64,000 bases of DNA from Archaeoglobus sp. GTDB taxonomy: Archaea > Halobacteriota > Archaeoglobi > Archaeoglobales > Archaeoglobaceae. How positions within the stretch are numbered: position 1 is the first letter of the stretch; each line of letters starts with the position of its first letter. A model generated the notes under the pieces. The model did not search any database. It saw only the letters and a list, made by a program, of their open reading frames with translations, and had not been told where the DNA came from. Where the stretch lies: the NCBI RefSeq assembly GCF_017656475.1, contig NZ_JACDNT010000006.1, forward strand, positions 1-64,000, written 5' to 3'. The translations under genes were made by a program, and so were the position numbers. Below are positions 9,217-18,658 of the stretch, piece after piece.

Positions 9217-9453
9217 TTACTTACCAAGTTCCCTCTTCAGCTCTTCAATTCTCTTTTTGATATCCTCAAGCTCAGCTTCGAGGTCTTCTTTCATCGCTTC
9301 GAGCATCTCAAGCTCGTCTTCAGGTCTGATGGCAGGTGGGTAGGGTGGATAGTCGTAGCCCCACCAGCCCCATCTCATCCATCCAGGAAGGCCAGTGGCT
9401 CTGTACCACCATCTCCAACCTCTGCCACCCCATCCCGGCATCCACCAGGGCAT
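9217..9453 (-). CDS. DUF5320-type protein with Trp/Gly-rich head and coiled-coil tail
   Basis: The 78-aa protein begins [18 protein letters not shown] and continues Trp/Gly/Tyr-rich to about residue 40. It ends in a charged coiled coil ([20 protein letters not shown]). This is the layout of the DUF5320 family, common in anaerobes near NifX/MinD metal genes; its function is unknown. The ATG at 9453 overlaps the upstream stop as TAATG and follows GGAGGTGGT. It is the second gene of a two-gene operon with another DUF5320 protein. In-family guess only: metal or cofactor handling. Confidence 0.75.
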   Translation of the reverse strand: MPWWMPGWGGRGWRWWYRATGLPGWMRWGWWGYDYPPYPPAIRPEDELEMLEAMKEDLEAELEDIKKRIEELKRELGK

Positions 9454-9647
9454 TACCACCACCTCCCTCTTCCTCTCGCTCTTCTACCCCAGAACCGTCT
9501 TCCGAACCATCCAAGCCATCTTCCACCGAAGGGTGGGAATGCAGAGCGGTTCATGAAACCTGGCATTTTGTAGCCTGAGCAAAATCCTGCCCTTCTTCCG
9601 GTTCTCGGCCCCAATCCCCAGGGCCCAGTCCTATCTCCACCGGGCAT
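9453..9647 (-). CDS. DUF5320-type protein, 64 aa
   Basis: The start [18 protein letters not shown] with a following FCSGY is the hallmark of DUF5320 proteins. The rest is Gly/Arg/Trp/Phe-rich and lacks the coiled coil of its neighbour. I chose the ATG at 9647 because GAGGTGAG lies just before it. It leads the DUF5320 pair, and its promoter carries the TTAGG/CCGAA element found at feoA and at the NifX operon, which suggests shared control. Function unknown. Confidence 0.75.
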   Translation of the reverse strand: MPGGDRTGPWGLGPRTGRRAGFCSGYKMPGFMNRSAFPPFGGRWLGWFGRRFWGRRARGRGRWW

Positions 9648-9683
9648 TTTTCTCACCTCCATTTAAAACTAAACACAAACCTG

Positions 9684-9707
9684 ACTTAAATTTTTCGGTT
9701 AACCTAA
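9684..9707 (-). promoter_or_regulatory. DUF5320 operon promoter with TTAGG/CCGAA element
   Basis: Read on the minus strand, TTAGGTTAACCGAA (9707-9694) is directly followed by a TATA-like AAATTTAAG, about 40 bp before the ATG. The CCGAAAA part is a plausible BRE; the TTAGGT half matches the feoA and NifX promoters. Confidence 0.55.
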
Positions 9708-9718
9708 AATTTAGTAGC

Positions 9719-9750
9719 TTGGCATGGAGGCCGGTCCCGATTAATGCCAA
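9719..9750 (-). terminator. hairpin downstream of acetyl-CoA synthetase gene
   Basis: TTGGCAT (9719-9725) pairs with ATGCCAA (9744-9750). It sits between the acs stop at 9801 and the DUF5320 promoter on the same strand, so it may end or protect the acs message. Confidence 0.35.
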
Positions 9751-9800
9751 TCCCTAAAAATTTGTAAAATCAAAAAATGTAAAGTAAAACCCAAGAAACG

Positions 9801-11771
9801 CTACACGCCCCCTTCAATGGCCTGCTCAACGTAAACAAGAGCTTCAGGATTCATCAGCGTTGACGTATCTCCTATTGTTCCCTTCGTGAGCTTTGCTTTG
9901 ACGAGCCTCCTCATGATTTTACCACTCCTCGTTTTTGGTAAATCTGGAACGAAGTATATTTCATCCGGACGAGCAATTTTTCCGAGCACTCTTGCAACGT
10001 GCTCTCTCAGCTCCTCCTTGAGCTCTTCTGACGGCTGGTAACCCTTCCTCAAAATGACAAAGGCCACTATCGCCTCTCCCTTAACTTCGTGCGGTCTTCC
10101 AACAACAGCAGCCTCGCTCACCGCTGGATGGCTAACCAAAGCCGACTCAACCTCGCTGTTACCTATTCTATGACCCGCAACGTTCAGCACGTCGTCAAGC
10201 CTTCCCTGAATCCAGAAGTATCCGTCTTCATCAACCCTCGCCGCATCACCTGTCAGGTAAACATCCTTGAATTTCTCCCAGTAGGTCTTGAAATACCTCT
10301 CAGGATTCCTCCAGACTCCCCTAAGCATTCCCGGCCATGGCTTCTTTATGACCAAATACCCTCCAATATCCTTGCCATAAAGAGAATTGCCTTCTTCATC
10401 GAAAACATCAACTTCTATTCCCGGAAACGGCTTTGTCGCGGAGCCCGGCTTGAGTGGTGTTGTGGGAAGAGGAGCTATTATGAAGTGCCCTGTCTCGGTC
10501 TGCCACCAGGTGTCCATTATCGGACATCTTTCCTTACCTATGTGCTTGTAATACCAATACCACGCCTCAGGATTTATCGGTTCTCCAACGCTTCCGAGAA
10601 GTCTCAGGCTGCTCAAATCGTGCTTCTCCACCCACTCCTCGCCGAGGCGCATAAACATCCTTATGGCCGTAGGTGCGGTGTAGAAGACCGTAACACCGTA
10701 TTTCTCGATAATCTCCCACCATCTGTCCGGTTTGGGATAGTCTGGAGCACCGCAGTAAATCACCGATGTTGCCCCCAGTATCAAGGGAGCGTAAACTATG
10801 TAGCTGTGGCCTGTAATCCAGCCTATGTCTGCCGTGCACCAGTAAACGTCGTTCTCCTTCAAATCCAAAACGAACTTCAGAGTTGCTGCCGTGCCAACAG
10901 CATACCCTCCATGAGCGTGCATAACTCCCTTTGGCTTTCCAGTCGTTCCGGAGGTGTAAAGGATGAACAGCGTGTCGTTGGCATCCATCACTTCCCTCTC
11001 GCACTCCTTGCTCTGCCCTCTCGTCACGTCATCCCACCAGTAGTCTCTTCCTTCCTTCATCGGCGGATCGGTTCCCACTCTTCTCGCCACGATGACTTTT
11101 TCAACACTCGGCGCTCCTTCCAGAGCCTTGTCCGCTTCTTCCTTGAGGTGGATGATACTACCTCTGCGGTAAAAACCATCAGCCGTGATTAGCAGCTTCG
11201 CCTCAGCGTCATTGATTCTATCTCTCAAGGCCATAGGGCTAAAGCCTGAGAAAACATCGGTGTGGATCGCTCCAATCTTTGCACAAGCGAGCATAGCAAT
11301 AGGCAGTTCTGGAATCATTGGAAGGTATATCGCAACCCTGTCTCCTTTCTTCACACCGAACTCCTTAAGTGCGTTTGCAAGCTTGTTGACCTCTCTGTAA
11401 AGTTCACCGTAAGTTATTTTTCTCACATCTCCGTTTTCTCCCTCCCAGATGTAGGCAACCTTGTTTTTCCTGAGCTCAGCCTGCTTGTCGAGAGCATCGT
11501 GGACGATGTTGTATTTTGCCCCAACAAACCACTTCACATACGGAGGATCCCACTCCAGAACCTTTTCAGGCTCAGAAAACCATTCAATTCCTACTTCCTT
11601 TGCCATCTCACTCCAGAACCACTCTGGATTTTCCAGAGCCTTTTTTCTCAGCTCGTCTTCATCTTTTATATCGTGTTTGTCCATAAACTGCTTGATGTTC
11701 GATTTTTCGACAAGCTCCTTTGGCGGGTGAAAAACGCGCTCCTCCTTCAAAAGAGATTCGAGTCCTGGCAT
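9801..11771 (-). CDS. acs: acetyl-CoA synthetase, AMP-forming
   Basis: The 656-aa enzyme activates acetate to acetyl-CoA through acetyl-AMP. The P-loop-like [18 protein letters not shown] lies near residue 275. The WWQTETGH motif with the conserved Trp, the [13 protein letters not shown] hinge region and the C-terminal [11 protein letters not shown], whose lysine is the acetylation site in this family, all follow. Length is standard. The ATG has a TATA-like TTTAAG upstream and no ribosome site, so it is probably leaderless and monocistronic. With CODH upstream it can link acetate to the acetyl-CoA pathway. Confidence 0.92.
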   Translation of the reverse strand: MPGLESLLKEERVFHPPKELVEKSNIKQFMDKHDIKDEDELRKKALENPEWFWSEMAKEVGIEWFSEPEKVLEWDPPYVKWFVGAKYNIVHDALDKQAELRKNKVAYIWEGENGDVRKITYGELYREVNKLANALKEFGVKKGDRVAIYLPMIPELPIAMLACAKIGAIHTDVFSGFSPMALRDRINDAEAKLLITADGFYRRGSIIHLKEEADKALEGAPSVEKVIVARRVGTDPPMKEGRDYWWDDVTRGQSKECEREVMDANDTLFILYTSGTTGKPKGVMHAHGGYAVGTAATLKFVLDLKENDVYWCTADIGWITGHSYIVYAPLILGATSVIYCGAPDYPKPDRWWEIIEKYGVTVFYTAPTAIRMFMRLGEEWVEKHDLSSLRLLGSVGEPINPEAWYWYYKHIGKERCPIMDTWWQTETGHFIIAPLPTTPLKPGSATKPFPGIEVDVFDEEGNSLYGKDIGGYLVIKKPWPGMLRGVWRNPERYFKTYWEKFKDVYLTGDAARVDEDGYFWIQGRLDDVLNVAGHRIGNSEVESALVSHPAVSEAAVVGRPHEVKGEAIVAFVILRKGYQPSEELKEELREHVARVLGKIARPDEIYFVPDLPKTRSGKIMRRLVKAKLTKGTIGDTSTLMNPEALVYVEQAIEGGV

Positions 11772-11850
11772 GACTAATTCTAATATTTCTTGAACTTAAA
11801 TCCTTCGCGGCTTTTCCGATTGAGGCATAAACCACTGCTAGTAAAACTGT

Positions 11851-13005
11851 TTATGAAACAGCTCTCAAAACGTCCTCTATGTTCCTCAATCCGGAATTAA
11901 CAACCTTCACAAGTATACCTCTGCTCCTGAGATGAGCTCTGGCTCCTTCACCCACCTTTTTAACAGCGACCATGTTTACACTGTATTTCTCAAGAAACTC
12001 GGATATCAGGTACCCTTTCTTTTTCTCCGCCCGATGGTGAGGATTCTCCACAACCTTCCTCTCTCCGCTTTCGAGGTCCACAATGACAAAGCTTGGGGAG
12101 TCGAGTTCACCTGTATAATGCCCATTTAAATCGATTGGAATTGCGAGGACTTTCGGTTTTGTGATGTTCACAACACACACGACGTTGACAACTTCCGGGA
12201 TTCTCTCCTTTATTTCCTCCGAAATCTCCTTCTGAATGACATCGATTGTCTCAGCATCCATTCCGATGTCGACGGTAAAATGAACCTCGACAATTTTACT
12301 TTTCATCGTCCCTCTTGTACCTATAAAGTCCACGGACTTCACTCCGTCTATTTTTTCAAGAACCGATTTTACCTTTAACGCTAGCTCCTCATCGACCCTG
12401 TCCATGAGAACGTCAATGGAGTTCTTCAATACTGATCCACCAATCTGGAGTATTACGACCGATATGGCTATTGCAACAACGCTGTCGGCCCACCAGTAGC
12501 CGAGATAAACAAGAATAAACCCCACAACCACAGCCATTGAGGAGAGAACATCCACTCTTGAGTGCTTTCCTTCAGCAATCAGTGATGTTGACCTCGTCTT
12601 TACACCGACTCTTATCTTGTACCTCGCAAGGAGCTCGTTTGCAATGGCAGAAAACAGAGCAACAGCAACGGCATAGGATTCAAAGTTTGGTACGGACCCA
12701 TTAACAAGGCTCAAAACAGATTCATGCAGAATTAAAAGGGATGAGAGGATTATTACCAGCCCAACTGCCATTTCAGCGAGACTTTCAGCTTTAAAGTGTC
12801 CGTACGGATGGCTTGCGTCTGCAGGCCTTTCCGCGACTTTTATCCCCAGCCAAACCAGAATGGAGCCGAGGACATCAACCAGTGAATGAATGCCATCGGC
12901 AATAAGTGCTGTTGAATTTGCGAAAATCCCGGCTACAACCTTAAAGACCGTTAAAATAACATTGGCAATAGCCGAAACCTTCCCTGCTCTGAGAGCTTCA
13001 TCCAT
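11851..13005 (-). CDS. cation diffusion facilitator fused to a NifX-like domain
   Basis: Residues 1-200 are a CDF metal exporter with six membrane helices and the metal-site patterns ADGIHSLVDVLGS and EGKHSRVDVLSS. A cytosolic CDF dimerisation domain follows. The last 100 or so residues (from VLAIPIDLNGHYTG to the end) are a dinitrogenase Fe-Mo cofactor (NifX/NafY) type domain, like the free-standing NifX-like proteins near 21.5 kb. The gene follows the DUF1847 gene by 21 bp with GGGAGGAT as ribosome site, so they are probably co-transcribed. Likely substrates are Fe(II), Zn(II) or Mn(II); the fused domain may sense or present metal clusters. Confidence 0.88.
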   Translation of the reverse strand: MDEALRAGKVSAIANVILTVFKVVAGIFANSTALIADGIHSLVDVLGSILVWLGIKVAERPADASHPYGHFKAESLAEMAVGLVIILSSLLILHESVLSLVNGSVPNFESYAVAVALFSAIANELLARYKIRVGVKTRSTSLIAEGKHSRVDVLSSMAVVVGFILVYLGYWWADSVVAIAISVVILQIGGSVLKNSIDVLMDRVDEELALKVKSVLEKIDGVKSVDFIGTRGTMKSKIVEVHFTVDIGMDAETIDVIQKEISEEIKERIPEVVNVVCVVNITKPKVLAIPIDLNGHYTGELDSPSFVIVDLESGERKVVENPHHRAEKKKGYLISEFLEKYSVNMVAVKKVGEGARAHLRSRGILVKVVNSGLRNIEDVLRAVS

Positions 13006-13026
13006 ATGAGTTGTTTTATCCTCCCA

Positions 13027-13665
13027 CTAAACTCTTTCCTTCATCCAGTACGAGTTCCAGTAGTAGGTATAGAGGGCTGCTGCTGGGTTGTGAGAGAGCA
13101 CTCTATCTTTCGCTATCAGCGTTGTAACTGGAGCCTCTGAATACTTCGTAAAAACAGCATCGTGGCCGACACACAGTCCAACGATAATATTCAGCTCCGT
13201 CCCGTGTTTGTTAAGGTACAGCGCCTGAGCCACCGGGTTACAAGTTACCATCCCAATCAGATAACCAGTTTTTGACTGCATGGTGTACTCTTCTGGCACT
13301 CCTATTTCGGTTTTCAGAAAACTGCCTGTCTTGCACATCACGGAGACAACTTCAAAACCCCATTCTCGAAGTATTCTTGCTGTAACTTCAGCCTCCTTCT
13401 GAAGGCCTATGCAGAACGCTAATCCGAGCTTTTTGTATCCCATCCTCTTAGCAAACTCTATTGTATCTCTCAGGCGTGGCCACTGCATGTATCCCACAGC
13501 TTCAACAATGGATGCTTCGGTAACCATCCTCCTCGTTTCGGCATCTTTTTCGTATATCTTTCTTGCTTCCTCAAAGACTTCTCTGCTTGTAATCATTGGG
13601 CAGTTCTTGGGATTATCTTCACTCCTTACAACACACGAAAGCTTTCTGCAACTTTCACAGTTCAT
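13027..13665 (-). CDS. DUF1847 cysteine-rich metal-binding protein
   Basis: The 212-aa protein starts MNCESCRKLSC and keeps further conserved cysteines (GLAFCIGL, VMCKTGS, MVTCNPVAQAL, GLCVGHDAVF), the pattern of the DUF1847 family, predicted to bind metal. A longer reading exists, but the ATG at 13665 begins exactly at the Cys motif with a TATA-like TTAAAAAAG upstream. It lies 31 bp after the molybdoenzyme membrane subunit and 21 bp before the CDF gene, so it may link the two. The biochemical role is unknown. Confidence 0.75.
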   Translation of the reverse strand: MNCESCRKLSCVVRSEDNPKNCPMITSREVFEEARKIYEKDAETRRMVTEASIVEAVGYMQWPRLRDTIEFAKRMGYKKLGLAFCIGLQKEAEVTARILREWGFEVVSVMCKTGSFLKTEIGVPEEYTMQSKTGYLIGMVTCNPVAQALYLNKHGTELNIIVGLCVGHDAVFTKYSEAPVTTLIAKDRVLSHNPAAALYTYYWNSYWMKERV

Positions 13666-13696
13666 AGAAAAAATTGGATGAAAAATTAAAAAAGTT

Positions 13697-14614
13697 TTAG
13701 ATACAGCAGGGAATCTGGAGTATTCCTGCCTCAAGAACCACGTACCTGAGCAACGCTCCCCCTATCAGCACGAAGATGGCTGAAATCGCTGTCACCGCCG
13801 TCACTCCCGGTCTTCTCACCTCATAGCCGAAGATCAGCATTATTGGAATTGCAAGCCCGAGCAGAAGCACTCCCCCGACGAAGTACGGAGCAAGCCAGCC
13901 GAACAGAATCGTGTTCACGGACTCTATTGCCGCAACTGGTCCGTAGCTCCTGATCAGCAGGAATATCGAGAGCACTATCAGCTCGAATATCATTGTGAAG
14001 CCGTCCATTTTTGCCATCACGTGGATTTCGTGAGATTCTCTGTCGATAACGAGCATCATTAAAATCAGCGATGCAAGGCCAGTTGAAAGCGCTGAAATCA
14101 TGAATATCACTGGTAAGGCAGGAGCATTCCAGAAGGGGATGTTGAAGACTATTCCTATGAGTATTCCTGTGTATGCCGCCACACCGATTCCCGTTATGAA
14201 CCCAAGCCAGCCGAATGCTTTGGTTAGAGTCTCACTTTTTGCCCATGGCAGCCATTTGAACCACCGGAGCTTTGGTGCGACGAATAGGGCTGCGAACAGC
14301 ATGAAAGCTGAGAGCAGCGTCGAACCTACCACGATCCAGGATGAAGGGTTCAGTCTTGGGCTCAGAAGGACAAGGTAGAACCTCTCTGGGTGTCCGAGAT
14401 CGAAGATAAGGAACAGCGTACCGATCAGGACGGCTATAAGGCCAAGGAGCGAGCCTCCAACTACGAGCGGCTCGCTCCCCTTCTGTCTCCAGAAGTAAAA
14501 GCTTATGCAGAACGCCATCGCTCCCAAACCGCCAAGGAAGAGGTAAAAGGCAATCAGTATTCCCCACCACGGCTGCTGCAGGAGGTAATAATGCTGAGGG
14601 TTCAGTATGAGCAT
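13697..14614 (-). CDS. NrfD/PsrC-type membrane subunit of the molybdoenzyme
   Basis: The 305-aa protein has eight or so hydrophobic helices (for example LIAFYLFLGGLGAMAFCISF) and belongs to the NrfD/PsrC quinone-interacting family. It would anchor the exported catalytic and Fe-S subunits and pass electrons to or from menaquinone. GAGGTGAT precedes the ATG, and the gene starts 4 bp after the Fe-S subunit gene. Third gene of the operon. Confidence 0.9.
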   Translation of the reverse strand: MLILNPQHYYLLQQPWWGILIAFYLFLGGLGAMAFCISFYFWRQKGSEPLVVGGSLLGLIAVLIGTLFLIFDLGHPERFYLVLLSPRLNPSSWIVVGSTLLSAFMLFAALFVAPKLRWFKWLPWAKSETLTKAFGWLGFITGIGVAAYTGILIGIVFNIPFWNAPALPVIFMISALSTGLASLILMMLVIDRESHEIHVMAKMDGFTMIFELIVLSIFLLIRSYGPVAAIESVNTILFGWLAPYFVGGVLLLGLAIPIMLIFGYEVRRPGVTAVTAISAIFVLIGGALLRYVVLEAGILQIPCCI

Positions 14615-14618
14615 ACTA

Positions 14619-15167
14619 TCACCTCGGTCTTATATAAAACACCTTAGGCCTCGTACCGTACTCAGCACCGATCGGAATGGCTCTGTTCTCCGCCACAAGC
14701 TTTGCCACCTCACTGCTTGGGTCGTCGAGGTCACCGAAAATCCGGGCATTCGCAGGGCATGTTTCAACACACGCCGGGAGCTTACCCTCCTTAACCCTGT
14801 GAACGCAGAACGTGCACTTGTCAGGGGTGTGTCTTTCCGGATGAATGTATCTTGCAAGGTAGGGACAGGCAACCATGCAATACTTGCATCCTATGCAGAG
14901 CTCATAATCTATAAGCACTATACCATCTTCGTTTACGTAACTCGCCCCGGTTGGGCATACGCTGACGCATCCCGGATGCTCGCAGTGCTGACATATCCTG
15001 TGCATGTACATAGTGGAGACGTTGGGGAACTTGCCCGTAACAACCCTGTGAACCTGAGTTCTCAGTCCTGTTTCATAAGGTACGTTGTTCTCTTCCACGC
15101 ATGCCGTAACACAGGCCTCGCAGCCAAGGCACTTTTCCAAATCAATGACCATACCATATCGAGCCAT
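14619..15167 (-). CDS. four-cluster ferredoxin subunit of the molybdoenzyme
   Basis: The 182-aa electron-transfer subunit carries the DmsB/NrfC/PsrB cysteine pattern: CLGCEACVTAC near residue 13, CQHCEHPGCVSVCPTGA, CIGCKYCMVACPY and CTFCVHR with CVETCPANA. That is four cubane clusters. I moved the start to the ATG at 15167 because GAGGTGGT stands right before it. It lies 10 bp after the catalytic subunit. It should shuttle electrons between the Mo site and the NrfD-type subunit. Confidence 0.93.
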   Translation of the reverse strand: MARYGMVIDLEKCLGCEACVTACVEENNVPYETGLRTQVHRVVTGKFPNVSTMYMHRICQHCEHPGCVSVCPTGASYVNEDGIVLIDYELCIGCKYCMVACPYLARYIHPERHTPDKCTFCVHRVKEGKLPACVETCPANARIFGDLDDPSSEVAKLVAENRAIPIGAEYGTRPKVFYIRPR

Positions 15168-15177
15168 TTTGACCACC

Positions 15178-17646
15178 TCACGCTTTGCTGATCCTTACAA
15201 TCGTTTCCTGGCTCATTGTTGCACCGCTTATCGTGTCGAACTGCAGGGGAATTAGCCTTGCCATGGTCATCGCCCTCTGCGGGATGTTGGTGAGCTTCTC
15301 ACTTCTCTGTCCGAAGCCGGATACGGTGAATATGGTGTCCTTTCTGACAAGCTCGTTGACGAACGCGATTGCTTCAGTCTTATCGCCTGTGTAGACAGAC
15401 TCCACCACAACTCTATCCCCATTTCTTATTCCAAGTTCAGCCGCTCTCTCACTGTTTATCCAGATTCCCTTGTAGTAAAGCTCCGAATCCTCTATCAGCT
15501 TTGCCAGCAGAGGGTTGTCTGAGGTTGATGAGTGCGTCGTGAAGGGGCTGCGGCTGTAAACCATGTAAAACTCGTTGCTACCCAGCTTTCTCTCGCTGAC
15601 TTTCGGTGGCACCCACTTAATCAAAGCGTCCCAGTAGGGATCCTGAACCTTTGAGGCGAAGTTTGCGAGCATGAAGCTGAAAATCTCAACTTTTCCTGTT
15701 GGAGTTGGTAGGGGCTCCTTATACGGCATGTTGTAAACAAGCTTATCACGACCAGCCTTTACCACGTAACCTTTGGAAAGCAGTTCGTTGTAGTTCACAC
15801 CTTTCGCCTCAGCCTGAGCTCTCCTTATCCCCGCAACACCCTCTGTATGGTAGTAGGTCTTCAGCTTCTCTGCATCAACTCCGAGTCCCTTGCTGAGAGC
15901 CTTGAAAAACGTGTCTTCCGTTCCCAGTCTTGCGGAAATCTCTACCATCATCTCGATGACGTGCTTGGTGTCGTAAACTGGCTCTATAGCCTTCACTCTC
16001 GTGTGGAACCCGAAAGCTGGGGCGTAAGCAATCGGAAAGAGCGGGTCGTCCTTCTCTACATAAGTCGATTCGGGAAGAACAACATCAGCATAGTACAGGT
16101 GGTCTTGTGGAAGAATATCAACAGCAACCATGAAGTCAAGCTTGTTCAAAGCCTCCTCCCATTTCTTCCTCTCCGGCATGTTCATGAGGAGGTTGTGGCC
16201 AACAACGAAAAGCATCTTTATCGGATACGGATCTTCGTTGACGATCGCATCGTAAAATGCTTGGACTGTATGGCCGAGGAAGGCTGTTGCTATACCCCTC
16301 TTTTCGGCCCACATTCTGAGGACGCTTTGCGGTGGCGCCTCAGTGGTTTGAGCTTTTGTCGAGACGAACTGTGCGAGTCCTGTAAAAAGCAGTCCTCCGT
16401 CGTTATTGACAGAGCCAACGAGAGCGTTAACGATTGCTGCTGCCCTCCACGTGAGAAGGCTGTTCCTGTACTTCGGCCCGTGCCAGCCAGAATCGACAAC
16501 ACCTTTGTGAAGCGCGAAATCCCTCGCAATTTCCCTGATCTTTTCAGCCTCGATGTCGGTGATTTTTTCAGCCCATTCTGGTGTGTACTCAGCCACTCTC
16601 CTCTTCAAAGCCTCAAATGCTGGAATTACCTTCTCACCATCAACCTCATACTCCCCTTCAAGAGCTGGAAGCACCGCTGAGTCGTGCTCCACTGCCGTCC
16701 CCTTTGCGAGATCGTAAACCAGGTACTTCTTCTTCCCACCTTCATCCCAGACTTTGAACGGTTTACCGTCTTTGAGTAGCATGGGCGCATTGCTGTATTT
16801 GGCGAGGAAGTTCGAGTCGTAATGCTTCTCGTTGATTATGACGTTCATCATCGCTAACAGGAACGCCAAGTCCGTTCCCGGCTTGATTGGAAGCCACATG
16901 TCAGCTTTCGCTGCAGTTTCACTGTATCGGGGGTCGAGAACGATGAGCTTGAACTTTCTTCTGTTCTGTCCAAGCCTCCACCCATGAACGACACTTATGC
17001 TGCCAGCAACGTTTCTGCGAAGCATTATCACGTATCTTGCATTCTCGTAGTCGGTCAAGAGCTCAGGATGTGTCCCGAAACCGTAGGCAGACTTCCAGCC
17101 GAGAGCTTTGGGTATAAAGCAGAGTGCTTCAGGCACACCCACTCCGTTGGGAGTTCCGAGTGCTGCCAGAAATGCCTTGAAGAAGGGTTTGTAGTAAGTG
17201 CAGGGCAACCATCCGCCGAGCATTCCGATGTACTCTGGATGCCCCATCTCATGATATTCCTTCACCTTGCTTGCGATGAGCGATAAAGCTTCTTCCCAGC
17301 TAGCCTCTCTGAAGCTCCATGTTCCCTTTTCTCCTGTTCTTATGAGCGGTTTTTTAATCCTGTCCGGGTTGTAAACTCTTTGAACTCCAGCATTGCCTCT
17401 CGCACAGATTTTCCCGTTGTTTATCGGATGGTCTGGCGTGCCGTGAATTCTGTGAACTCTGCCATCCCTCACCTCCACCTGTATGCTGCATGCAGCCGGA
17501 CACATTGCACATATATTTGGAACGAATTTTACTTCACCGCCTGCGGTTGTGGCTTCAGCGTATGACCTTGGCTGAAACTTGATACCTGCAGAAATTGCCG
17601 TAGCAGTTAAAGCCGTGGCTTTCAGAAAATCCCTTCTTGTGACCAT
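15178..17646 (-). CDS. exported molybdopterin oxidoreductase, catalytic subunit
   Basis: The 822-aa protein begins with a twin-arginine signal (RRDFLKATA, residues 4-12, then a hydrophobic stretch), so it acts outside the cytoplasmic membrane. A [4Fe-4S] site is formed by Cys46, Cys49, Cys53 and Cys81. The molybdopterin domains of the DMSO-reductase superfamily follow. Cys176 (PEALCFIP) is the likely Mo ligand, as in PsrA/PhsA/TtrA-like enzymes. With the Fe-S and NrfD subunits it forms a Psr-like complex. Candidate substrates are sulfur oxyanions, polysulfide, tetrathionate or arsenate; the sequence does not decide. Promoter: TATA-like TTAAATAAA about 20-25 bp upstream in the 183-bp gap. Confidence 0.9.
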   Translation of the reverse strand: MVTRRDFLKATALTATAISAGIKFQPRSYAEATTAGGEVKFVPNICAMCPAACSIQVEVRDGRVHRIHGTPDHPINNGKICARGNAGVQRVYNPDRIKKPLIRTGEKGTWSFREASWEEALSLIASKVKEYHEMGHPEYIGMLGGWLPCTYYKPFFKAFLAALGTPNGVGVPEALCFIPKALGWKSAYGFGTHPELLTDYENARYVIMLRRNVAGSISVVHGWRLGQNRRKFKLIVLDPRYSETAAKADMWLPIKPGTDLAFLLAMMNVIINEKHYDSNFLAKYSNAPMLLKDGKPFKVWDEGGKKKYLVYDLAKGTAVEHDSAVLPALEGEYEVDGEKVIPAFEALKRRVAEYTPEWAEKITDIEAEKIREIARDFALHKGVVDSGWHGPKYRNSLLTWRAAAIVNALVGSVNNDGGLLFTGLAQFVSTKAQTTEAPPQSVLRMWAEKRGIATAFLGHTVQAFYDAIVNEDPYPIKMLFVVGHNLLMNMPERKKWEEALNKLDFMVAVDILPQDHLYYADVVLPESTYVEKDDPLFPIAYAPAFGFHTRVKAIEPVYDTKHVIEMMVEISARLGTEDTFFKALSKGLGVDAEKLKTYYHTEGVAGIRRAQAEAKGVNYNELLSKGYVVKAGRDKLVYNMPYKEPLPTPTGKVEIFSFMLANFASKVQDPYWDALIKWVPPKVSERKLGSNEFYMVYSRSPFTTHSSTSDNPLLAKLIEDSELYYKGIWINSERAAELGIRNGDRVVVESVYTGDKTEAIAFVNELVRKDTIFTVSGFGQRSEKLTNIPQRAMTMARLIPLQFDTISGATMSQETIVRISKA

Positions 17647-17829
17647 ACCATGTTTTTTTTATTTTATTTAATAAGAATTTTGCGGGGTTGAAGAAATTAT
17701 CAATAACAAGACATAGGTTATCAATTATAAGTTTATTTTCTCAAAAATCAAGTTAAGATTTATGATCAAATGTTATACTCTTTAATGTTTCAAAAAGAAT
17801 ATATAAAGTAGGAAACATTTGACTAATTC

Positions 17830-18579
17830 TTACAGGCACCAGCTCCTTGCCACCAGAACTTGCGGTTCGCTCCTAATTCCTGCTGGATGATAAACTATCA
17901 CTGGTACACATCCTCTTACATCCTTCCATATCTCGGTTTTAGTTACAAGAGCGTTGTTGAGATAAAATTCAACCATTGTGACGTAGTATCCCTGCACATT
18001 TTCACCTTTTCTGGGCCCGTCGGGTATTACAACCTCATCCCAGCTTGTCCTCGCCTCGCCAACTTCGAGAAGCTCGTCCAGCTCCATAAAATCGAGAGCC
18101 TCAAGCGGTTCCGGTGGGTCAACCAACGGCTCGTAGCTGTATCCGTCTGCAACCTCAACTTTTCCGTCGGGGGAGATGTAGGCAATAACCACACCCCTCG
18201 ACTCAACGCTCGCTTCACCGAACTTTCCCCTGCTTGTCCACCTTTTACCCAGCACAAGCGGATAATCGAATGAGACAACCTCGTCGTCAAAAATCAGGTT
18301 TCCCGAACCCTTCAGATACCACGTCCAGCCCTCTTTGTCTATCCAGCCCGTTTCGTACGGAACAAGTCTCTGGTAGAGTACGGAAACAACCTCTTTCTTT
18401 GAATTCAGGAACACCTGTGCTTCGTATCCCTCCCTACCCTCATGCAACTTTCCGTATCCGTCGAGGAAGATTATCTCCTTCGTCTTCACATCCTCGTACA
18501 CATACCTCTGCTCCCACTTGAACCAGTATTCTGGTTTTGGGAAAATAACGTGAGCCTTATCCGGATAAACCACATCCAT
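17830..18579 (-). CDS. uncharacterised protein, 249 aa
   Basis: A strong ribosome site (GGGGAGGA) sits just before the ATG at 18579, and a TATA (TTTATATTCC) lies about 65 bp upstream, so the gene is real. The protein is rich in beta strands, Trp and Tyr (PEYWFKWEQRYVYEDV, GWTWYLKGSGNLIF). No signal peptide, membrane helix or cofactor motif is visible. I do not recognise the family. It lies between the molybdoenzyme operon and the Mrp/MinD operon on the same strand but has its own promoter. Confidence 0.7.
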   Translation of the reverse strand: MDVVYPDKAHVIFPKPEYWFKWEQRYVYEDVKTKEIIFLDGYGKLHEGREGYEAQVFLNSKKEVVSVLYQRLVPYETGWIDKEGWTWYLKGSGNLIFDDEVVSFDYPLVLGKRWTSRGKFGEASVESRGVVIAYISPDGKVEVADGYSYEPLVDPPEPLEALDFMELDELLEVGEARTSWDEVVIPDGPRKGENVQGYYVTMVEFYLNNALVTKTEIWKDVRGCVPVIVYHPAGIRSEPQVLVARSWCL

Positions 18580-18658
18580 GTTCCTCCCCGGATTATGATT
18601 CAGAAAAAGATTTCGAAGTTGGTTTTGCAAGGATTATGGAATATAAAAAGGAAACGAA

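Noticed and set aside
9336-9578. Plus-strand frame opposite the DUF5320 genes
   Set aside because: Ser/Pro-rich shadow of the Gly/Trp-rich genes on the other strand.
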